A stretch of DNA of 64,000 nucleotides from Pseudophaeomoniella oleicola. Taxonomy: Eukaryota > Ascomycota > Eurotiomycetes > Phaeomoniellales > Phaeomoniellaceae. How positions within the stretch are numbered: the first letter of the stretch is position 1; every line of letters begins with the position of its first letter. The stretch spans positions 496,001 through 560,000 of the forward strand of contig QWDQ01000004.1 of the NCBI GenBank assembly GCA_003868215.1. Reading direction: 5' to 3'. The position numbers and the translations under genes were made by a program. The notes beneath the pieces were generated by a model. It saw nothing but the letters and a program-made list of their open reading frames with translations. It was not told the origin of the DNA and ran no database searches. Positions 56,710 through 64,000 of the stretch are shown one piece after another.

Positions 56710-57046
56710 TGTACCACGTAGTACCTAGTAATTAGTAATTAGCGGGATCTGCGGAAACGGTTGTTGACGGGAGAGACGACGTATCATAGTACATCATTGT
56801 ACCGTAGTAGGCTCGACTGTGACTGTCGATGATGCGTGGACTGTCCCTTTTGCCATTCCATTTACCTTGCAGGGTTCCTGCATGCCATGTGCGTACACAA
56901 TATCCCTTTGGGTCAGACAACTCGAGCAGCATCCTTTCACTGCATCAGGTAAGGACACCAGGACATGATTCAGAAGGGAGAGGAAAACAAAGTTCTTTTG
57001 CCGCTGTTCTAGGATCACGCACGGCTGGCCGTTAAGCGAAGTCCTC

Positions 57047-57058
57047 TACTACGTAGTA
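57047..57058. repeat. Palindrome TACTACGTAGTA, copy 2
   Basis: Second perfect copy of the 12-bp palindrome, 349 bp from the first. Confidence 0.8.
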
Positions 57059-57786
57059 CAACTAGCATTCCCCTTGCCCTTCTAGGTAGTGTGGCTCCCG
57101 GTCCAGCCCAGTCCAATCAGCCCTGTGTGTGCTATATCTTAAGTATTGTATATCATGTCTCCCGGCCTTTGGGGTCAATTTCGGGACAGGAGTAGCCTAA
57201 GTCAGGTCACCATCATTGTACTACGGTATTTCACGCGTCTAGAACCGCCAAAATGATTAATTACTTATCTTAGCCTCGCAAGGGTCTTTCGTACGAGTTT
57301 ATGTTGACTTCGTACGAGATTCGGTTGCGGTGGGTATCGGGTGTATGGAGATCATAGATATCGTATCGTAGTACAGGCTTAAACCCCACAATCCCTAAGG
57401 TTCATCCATTCCACCCGACGAACCGAGTCAACCACCCCATCTCCATCATTAATACCGTAGTGCTACGTATTTGATGCCATTGCTTCTCTCGTGATTCCTT
57501 GACGTTCAAAATTGCATACCGCAATGCCATTCCTGCGTGATCCCCGATATACAGCCTATGGGGACTACGGTGGCATGAGTCAGTCAGTCAGTACAAGGGG
57601 TACATTGAGGGAGGATCTCAATCATACCAACAAGCAATGGACGTACCCCACCTAGCCAGTCGTGGTGTTCTTTTTCCATATTGTCTTCGCATTGTCCCAC
57701 TGCGCTGCTTTCCCGAGTTCATGTCGATACGTCTCCTTCACCTCTCGACCTTTTTACTAAGATCATGACTCATGGCAAATGACTGT

Positions 57787-58317
57787 CTAATAATCGTGTG
57801 GTCGAAAGTTGGCGGGAGCATCAGGCGGCATGCCGTACTCGTCACCCTCATATGTATTAACGTTGCCATCATTGTCAAAGGTAGTAGTTTGCTTGATCCG
57901 ACCGGTCCCAGCTTCCACGGTCTGGAGCAATATCGGTGGCACATACTCGCCACGGCTTTTGATGTCCTCTTCAAAGACTGTTGTGCTTTCAAGGCCGAGG
58001 CTCAGGATCCTGCACACCACTTCTTCGACTTTTGTTGTCTTCATATCCATCCGAAGGAGATCTACAAGAGCGTCCGCTTCTTTTCGAAAGATGTTCTTTT
58101 CGTGTTCAGTGGTCAAAGGTGAACTGATGAAGATAGCTAGGCTCAGCATTGGGGGCGTCGCGGAACTGATACGACCATGGAAGGCTCCTGCTTTGTAGTT
58201 TCGTCTGTTCGCAGCAATATCGTAACCCTGTTGAAGAGCATTATACCAACCTCGGAAAATGTCTTCTGCAGACTCGATACCCGGTGCAGGCATAGTGGAG
58301 GTGGATTTGTGGCGCAT
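57787..58317 (-). CDS. Small protein of unknown function
   Basis: A 176-aa single-exon protein I do not recognise. It has no signal peptide or membrane segment. The first part has a helical stretch (ESAEDIFRGWYNALQQGYDI), the middle is mixed with KVEEVVCRILSLGL, and the C-terminus is acidic and Pro-rich (GDEYGMPPDAPANF). A second ATG at residue 9 is possible. Codon use and the long open frame, longer than expected by chance here, support a real gene, but no homology is claimed. It stands alone between two large spacers. Confidence 0.5.
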   Translation of the reverse strand: MRHKSTSTMPAPGIESAEDIFRGWYNALQQGYDIAANRRNYKAGAFHGRISSATPPMLSLAIFISSPLTTEHEKNIFRKEADALVDLLRMDMKTTKVEEVVCRILSLGLESTTVFEEDIKSRGEYVPPILLQTVEAGTGRIKQTTTFDNDGNVNTYEGDEYGMPPDAPANFRPHDY

Positions 58318-59951
58318 GTCGAAGTGAAGAGTTGACTTAAGAGGGTGTCTCTGATTCTCTGACTAGACAATCACTGAGGAGATGTACACACAGTAAGAGT
58401 GTTTACGGCAGGGTGAAGCAAACTATGGAGACGCGAAAGAAGGCTAGGCGAGAGTGGTGAATGAAGAAGCTACAGTATGCTCCGGCGGTAGAGATGCAGA
58501 TGTCAACAAGCTGGGTTGGTTTTCCTGCCTTCTGGGGAGTAGGCCTTGTCGTTGTGAGTGATGATCAATGAGAATCTGATGAGATTGGCTCACTTGTCTT
58601 TCAGTCTATTTTATCATGCAAGCAGCGTGATATGAAGTGAATGAACGCAATACATGTGCTAGGTGCTCACTTCCAGGACTAACAGAATTCAGAATGACCT
58701 GTGCTCTTCGATCGTCTATTTACAAGGCCTCAAACCGCCTCTCTTGATCCAGATTCTAGCCGACATCACAATGACCGTAAACTAAAGCCTCTATGAAGCG
58801 ATATGTCTGCAATCCCCCAGATCACGCTGAGGTCTACTGGTCCCGTCAGTCTTTTCTCTGACAGCGGTAACTCTCTCATCGCCATTGCATCTCGTACTGG
58901 TAGAACTTCGCCAAACGGTCAAATAGAGCTACTTCACCCACACTACCTCTACTCAGCTTGTTGTGTTGCAGAAGATGCATTTCCTTCCTTGTCTGGAGCC
59001 TGATATGGTGTATGTAGACATAGCATTGCTCAAGAAGTATACCACATCGCATCCAGAAGCCATGCCAAGATGCGTAAGACCGATCATCAGGGACACGATT
59101 CTTTAAGAGGTCAACTGAAGATCTCGCTCATCTGATCTCTAACCCCGATTAAATGAGACTACGCCGTAAGCAGGCACCCTGTCAGAAAGCATCCGAGACA
59201 AGTGTTAGGAATCTACTGTCGAGCCTCCCAAAATGTCGGCTAAGAGCCTCCTTTCCATCAACGACATATCACACCTCATGATTCTTGTAAACTATCCTGA
59301 GGAGCGGCGGATACGGTCTAACCGATGAGTCGGATGGATTGATACTTGCCGCTGGAGAGTGATCTACTACGATCATACCGCTCCTCTGAATTCTAATCAT
59401 ATGATTTCTTGGTATTCGGAAGCCGAAGTAGTGACATGCAGGTGTTGATATCTGGTTGACAAGGCCAGTGATGTTGATCAGGAGAGGTCTGAAGCGACTG
59501 TTTTGGCTGGCAGACCTTCTACCTGACCCCAATCAATTAAGAGATGGCCATTGAAGCATTCGATCGACGAATCGCCCCTTCTCTCAAGTGATTCAAGACA
59601 ATCATGATGCTACCGTGACACAAACATCGTTAATCTTGACTATCGGATGCATCGGTAGTAGGATACACATTCATTGAAAAAGGAGGGAATATGCACCGTA
59701 CGTCTTATCTGTAGTTATCCGACTACCCACCTTCGGGTTCTAGACGCGGGCATCGTCATAAAAATAAAAGTTTTAGGCCGTTGCCGCTGCTTTGTAAGCT
59801 TCACATAAATTTCGAAGGAAGACCCTCGTCGATCCCACCAAACCCAGATGCGAATCATGAGAGATCCTTCGTCTCTTTTAATCTTGCTTACCCAGCTATT
59901 GCAAGACGGGTAGTCAATATCTTCTGGCTCGTGCATTTAATAATATCCCAA
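58318..59951. other. Spacer upstream of CFD1
   Basis: A 1.6 kb gap holding the promoters of the small unknown gene (minus) and CFD1 (plus). A segment near 59160-59200 shares a motif with 62950-62980 (see findings). No supported gene. Confidence 0.45.
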
Positions 59952-60971
59952 ATGCCGCTCCAGAATGTTTCGCAAGTCTGCCTAGTGCTCTCGGGGAAGG
60001 GCGGGGTTGGAAAGTCCTCAGTCACTCTACAGCTTGCGCTTTCATTGACACAACAAGGCTACAATGTTGGCATTTTGGACATTGACCTCACAGGTCCGAG
60101 CATACCACGACTAGTTGGGAAAGAGGATGCAAAAGTCAAACAAGCCGCAGGCGGTTGGCTTCCTGTAGAGGTATATCCTCGATCAGGACCATCGCAGGCC
60201 CCGACCGGTCCTACGAACCCAACGACCGATGCAACGAACGCGACTTCACGCACTATCTCTCATGGGTCTCTTCATGCCCTCTCTCTCGCCTTCCTCTTAC
60301 CTTCTCGTTCCTCTGCCGTTATCTGGCGGGGTCCCAAAAAGACGGCTATGATTCGACAATTTTTGTCTGATGCGCTTTGGCCCCCTAACACAGACTTCCT
60401 CCTCATCGATACTCCACCTGGCACTAGCGACGAGCATATCGCCATTGCAGAAGAACTCCACAAGCTACAGGCAGAAGCTCAGATAGAAGCATCCGTTGCT
60501 GGCGGAGTGGGGGAATTACCTCGGCGTCTGGGACAGTTGATGGGCGCAGTCGTCGTTACAACTCCACAAGCAATTTCTACAGCAGACGTGCGGAAAGAGC
60601 TCAATTTCTGCGTCAAGACTAGCATCCCTGTCCTAGGTGTCATCGAGAACATGGCAGGCTATGTCTGTCCATGTTGTGGTGAGGTGTCCGATATCTTTTC
60701 CAAAGGTGGCGGCGAGGTGATGGCCCGTGAAACAGGTGTGACATTTCTGGGAGGGGTGCCAGTCGACCCTGGATTTGGCAGCATGGTGGAGGGGTTGACG
60801 AAGAAGGGGCAAGGACAGAGTGAGAGCGATGGTGATGACACGACAACCGAGGAAGACGACCGCTTACTGATCGACCGTTGGTGGTCCCAATGTTCGAGTC
60901 TGGCTAGCATCTTTTCTGAATTTGTCAATGTTCTGTTAAATAATGACCGGGCTCCCACAGCTCTTGGTTGA
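59952..60971 (+). CDS. CFD1: Cytosolic Fe-S cluster assembly factor Cfd1 (NUBP2)
   Basis: P-loop scaffold ATPase of the Mrp/NBP35 family. With Nbp35 it forms the cytosolic complex that builds 4Fe-4S clusters for cytosolic and nuclear proteins. A single exon of 339 aa. The deviant Walker A loop GKGGVGKSS is at residues 15-23, followed by [14 protein letters not shown] and the switch block [15 protein letters not shown]. The bridging-cluster motif CPCC has Cys239 and Cys242 (CPxC), where the subunit pair binds its shared cluster. The N-terminal four-Cys motif of Nbp35 is absent, which sets this apart as Cfd1. Two low-complexity inserts (a Thr/Pro-rich one near 95 and an Asp/Glu-rich one near 300) are fungal. 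The frame is open upstream to 59781, but the family begins a few residues before the P-loop, so I use ATG 59952. Confidence 0.95.
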   Translation: MPLQNVSQVCLVLSGKGGVGKSSVTLQLALSLTQQGYNVGILDIDLTGPSIPRLVGKEDAKVKQAAGGWLPVEVYPRSGPSQAPTGPTNPTTDATNATSRTISHGSLHALSLAFLLPSRSSAVIWRGPKKTAMIRQFLSDALWPPNTDFLLIDTPPGTSDEHIAIAEELHKLQAEAQIEASVAGGVGELPRRLGQLMGAVVVTTPQAISTADVRKELNFCVKTSIPVLGVIENMAGYVCPCCGEVSDIFSKGGGEVMARETGVTFLGGVPVDPGFGSMVEGLTKKGQGQSESDGDDTTTEEDDRLLIDRWWSQCSSLASIFSEFVNVLLNNDRAPTALG

Positions 60972-61657
60972 AGGATTTTGGTGGCGCATACTACGTTTCT
61001 GGCGACAATTCGGACTTCAGGGTTAACTTAGGGACTATCTCACGGCGTTGGGTTATAGGGTGGCTTCTGTCTCCTTTTACGAATTCCATTATGTTCATAG
61101 AAGATGCTTCATCGCTTATCAGTATAGCATGGATCAGAAGGAAGCTGTTTGGGGAACTATAGGAACAGACAACTTGGGGGTCAACAATTGTCTCTAGCTC
61201 TAGCTACGCCGCTTAGCGTCGAATTCGACATATCTTAGATACCTCTCAGATGCTTTGTGCATCGTATGTGCTGATCTTGTTCGTGCGAATTTTCATAGTC
61301 ATGCTCACCCTTCGTGAAGTGTGTACTGGTGGCTTGGAAGAATCACACCACCCAGTGTAAAGCCAATAAATTGTACCTGAACAAGTTTCGCGGGAAGGAC
61401 AAAAGAAAATAAAAATTCAATGTAGTACCAGGCCTGACGTAGCTTAACGCACTCGCAGTCCCACGCTTCCCCAGATATGATTCAAGTACCTGAAAATCAT
61501 TCATGATTCTCATGAAGTCTTCAATTTTTAACAAGCAACTGAGTGACTATTAAAAAAAGGGAGTTACTTGGTGACGAGCGGGATATTGCGCTTCTGTCTA
61601 GGGGTCAATTGGCTCTCACTGCAGATCTCTGCAAGACGCTGTAAGCAAGCTGCGAAT
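60972..61657. promoter_or_regulatory. CFD1 - PQ-loop gene spacer
   Basis: A 686-bp gap between two plus-strand genes holding the CFD1 3' end and the promoter of the next gene. Nothing else recognisable. Confidence 0.5.
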
Positions 61658-62806
61658 ATGTTTCCACCTTCGAATGGCGCCAACATCGATCTTGCAGCCC
61701 TCAGTGGGATCTGTGGGTAAGAATTCGAATTCTGCATGTCCGTTCCAGATGGAAGCTCACCGTGTTCTAGATCTGTCTCAATTGCCTGTTGGATCGTTGT
61801 CTTCTCACCACAGATCATCGAGAATTTCCGACGCGGTTCTGCTGATGGCCTTTCGGTAGTATTCATTGCCATCTGGCTTGCAGGAGATGTCTTCAATATT
61901 CTCGGCGCCGTCCTACAAGGAGTCCTTCCGACCATGATAATACTTGCGATCTATTACACATTGGCCGACATCGTGTTACTAGGACAGTGTTTCTACTACA
62001 AAGGCTTCACATTATCTGATGCCCCGAAAGAAATAGTTGAAGAGCCGTCCGAGAGAACGAGTCTCCTCCCTAGCGATGCCAATGGTGCCAATGGACATGC
62101 TTCAGACCACAATGGCGATGCTAGCAGATCAGTGTCCCATCTGCGCGAGCGTCTAGGCGCCATCGACGGAACCCATCTGTCGCCAGTGACACCACTGCTG
62201 GATCCACCCAAGCCTGATGGCCCGCCGCGCATTGAAACCTCCAGGCCAACAAGCACATTGCAAGCTGTTTTGTTCAACTCCTTTTCCATTGTTATGGTTT
62301 GTGCAGCTGGGGTTTTTGGATGGTGGATCAGCAGCAAGGCACGCAAGCACCATTTGCAAGATGAAGAGCCTTCTGACCTAGAATTTGATATTCTCGGTCA
62401 GGTCTTTGGATATTTCTGTGCTGCTCTATATCTTGGGAGTCGCGTCCCACAATTGCTTCTAAATTATAGGCGGAAGAGTACAGAAGGGGTATCACTACTC
62501 TTTTTCCTATTTGCATGTATTGGCAACCTCACGTATGTGATGTCGATATTCGCATATTCTCCGGTATGTCGCCAACCAGGCAATTGCAGATCGGGAGAAG
62601 CAGGGGCCATTTACGGAAAGTATATCTTGGTAAACGCTTCGTGGCTGTTGGGGAGTTTGGGGACACTGTTTCTTGATGGGGCTATCTTTGTTCAATTTTT
62701 CCTGTATAAAAAGCCAGATGAAATTGATGGCGACGAAGAGGCAGATGGACTGTCGGTCGAAACTGACGACAGAGGAAGAAGCCCAGGGGCAACAAGGGGT
62801 ACATAA
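61658..62806 (+). CDS. PQ-loop vacuolar amino-acid transporter (Ypq/PQLC2-like)
   Basis: A 364-aa membrane protein of the PQ-loop family. Yeast Ypq1-3 and animal PQLC2 move basic amino acids across the vacuole or lysosome membrane. Two exons: 61658-61716 and 61771-62806; the intron 61717-61770 has a GTAAGA donor and TCTAG acceptor. This reading was chosen over the competing frame because it yields ALSGICGSVSIACW, the family's first helix. The first PQ motif is FSPQIIENFRR, the second SRVPQLLLNYRRKSTEG; in each the Pro-Gln pair lies in a helix. Seven segments are expected, including VFIAIWLAGDVFNILGAVLQ. The middle loop (about residues 110-200) is hydrophilic and variable and holds ERTSLL, similar to a dileucine sorting signal for the vacuole. 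The last ~25 residues are acidic. Substrate is inferred from the family. Confidence 0.9.
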
Positions 62807-63924
62807 TTGACGTCGGACCAGCCGGCAAACTCGCATAAGGACAGCTTATTATAGCTCGGATGGTGATCCCGTTCGAGACATCGAGGTAAGGACGCTGAAT
62901 GTCACCTGCCAGCAAGCTCGAGCGCTTCAGGGTCGGGATACCAGCGATTAAAAGTCCAGGGCAGGCATCCTGTCAGAAACCACGAGGAATTCTACGCATG
63001 CAAGGGCTTCCGAACACCGTTGAGCATGGTGTTACAAGGCTCCAGCCAGGTGCATTCAAGGTTGCAGTGTAAGAGTACTGGAGCAGCAAATCATCGTGTT
63101 CAGCATCACTGCCATTTTCATCAAGGGGGACAAAGCAGATGGTGTAAAGGTCGGCCATCTCTCGTCCGGTAGCAACGCGCAATGTGATAACAGATATTCA
63201 AGATTGGATCAAATCTTACCAACAATAACGCCCTTTATAGGGAGGGAGCTCGGGAACAAGATTTGTGTACGTATCACAATCGTAGGTAATATAAAGCAAT
63301 ATATAAAATCCGGAATCTAAAATGAGGAATGAATTTCCCTCTATCTATATCCATGTTTATCGTGTTTGACTACAGATACAAACCCCGATCAATGCGTTTG
63401 TCCTTTGGAAATTCGGCCAATGGCTCCCATGCACGATAGTGGACTGCGCAATACTACGTACTACGTAGTAGTAAGCGACAGATCATCGACCAGGATTCAT
63501 CCTTGATTTAATACTTTCTTTTAAGGGTCTGCATTCCACTGATTGCTGGAAACACTGGCAGCATCTCGGCATCACTGCATATCTGCCCCCCTCCACCAAC
63601 AAAAAGAATACGAGCACTTTTCTCCTTGAGACCTGCAGCACGCTACCGCGCCTTGTTCAGCCACGGACCCCAAGAACGGTAACCGGCGGGTGATTCCTGG
63701 TTTGCTGGCTTTTGCTGGCTTTTGCTGACTTGCTGAGCACGATATCATGCCGCCGCTAATACAGACACCCCCAAAGCTATTTCCGCTGCTTCCTGGGGGT
63801 TTAACCCGTTCTAACTTATCGTCTATTTACATCCTACCACCCGGTAAACCTCGAATGCCTCCCCTCAACTCCCCTCACATCTTACGTAGAGTAAGATGCC
63901 CAATCCTACCAAATTGCGACTTAC
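62807..63924. other. Right-hand spacer
   Basis: A 1.1 kb stretch without a supported gene. A 69-codon plus-strand frame at 63747-63956 overlaps the possible minus-strand exon at the edge and is not called. A third palindrome copy lies at 63459. Confidence 0.45.
63459..63470. repeat. Palindrome TACTACGTAGTA, copy 3
   Basis: Third perfect 12-bp copy; it overlaps a further TACTACGTA half-unit directly upstream. Confidence 0.8.
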
Positions 63925-64000
63925 CATGCATGAGATCCTCGTCCAATACAAAATGAGCAAAGTTGCCTTCCAAGTCCGAAGATGACTGAGCTCTTTTTCT
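63925..64000 (-). CDS. Possible exon of a gene cut by the window edge
   Basis: On the minus strand a short open frame from the edge (RKRAQSSSDLEGNF, then FVLDEDLMH) ends in a consensus donor G|GTAAGT at 63924. The composition looks coding, but I do not recognise it and cannot find a sure next exon within the window. Confidence 0.3.

Larger units (their letters stand above)
56018..57786. other. Spacer rich in TACGTAGTA palindromes
   Basis: A 1.8 kb gap with no gene-like frame, holding the promoter of the Zn2Cys6 gene. Two perfect TACTACGTAGTA copies and several variants lie here (near 56308, 56715, 57222, 57370 and 57463). Confidence 0.55.

Noticed and set aside
1-64000. tRNA, rRNA or CRISPR arrays
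   Set aside because: I looked for TTCGAATC-type T-arms and regular spaced repeats on both strands and found none convincing. A tRNAscan run would settle the tRNA part.

Overview
The window is nuclear DNA of a filamentous ascomycete (Pezizomycotina). The evidence is many short introns of 46-108 bp (one of 187 bp) with GT(A/G)NGT donors, single-exon or few-exon housekeeping genes with fungal best-known relatives (URC4, SFH5, GTR1, ADE6, CFD1), two Zn2Cys6 regulators, an Ayg1-like hydrolase and a highly reducing polyketide synthase (HR-PKS). Intergenic DNA carries runs built from TAGG and TACC units and many simple repeats. I cannot assign a genus. All exon borders were worked out by eye from frame continuity, splice signals and family alignment from memory; none has transcript support.

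Left third (0.4-24.3 kb), mostly conserved genes: GTP cyclohydrolase I (FOL2), a Zn2Cys6 regulator, a gene-poor 3.8 kb stretch, URC4 (uracil catabolism), a Rag GTPase of the Gtr1 type, SFH5 (Sec14-like lipid transfer), a DHA1 drug/polyamine-type MFS transporter with a repeated RT(I/L)S tail, and ADE6 (FGAM synthase, 1,367 codons without an intron).

Middle (25.3-48.0 kb), accessory: a DUF2786 protein and an F-box-like protein form a divergent pair, followed by a biosynthetic gene cluster. It holds an eight-exon HR-PKS (KS-AT-DH-degenerate MT-ER-KR-ACP, 2,360 aa), a divergent alpha/beta hydrolase that is a plausible chain-release enzyme, a secreted berberine-bridge-type FAD oxidase, a CYP58/Tri4-like P450, a short-chain dehydrogenase and a bANK regulator (bZIP basic region plus ankyrin repeats, as in ToxE). 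The inferred logic is that the PKS builds a reduced chain, the hydrolase frees it from the ACP because the PKS has no releasing domain, P450, SDR and FAD oxidase tailor it, and the bANK protein controls transcription. No dedicated transporter or resistance gene is obvious.

Right third (48-64 kb): a 2.3 kb repeat-rich spacer, an Ayg1-like hydrolase with an unusual C-terminal tail, a second Zn2Cys6 regulator (five exons), a small unknown gene, CFD1 (cytosolic Fe-S assembly), a PQ-loop vacuolar amino-acid transporter and the edge of an unidentified gene. Whether the Ayg1-like gene and second regulator belong to the PKS cluster is open. A perfect 12-bp palindrome recurs three times in the last 8 kb of intergenic DNA.
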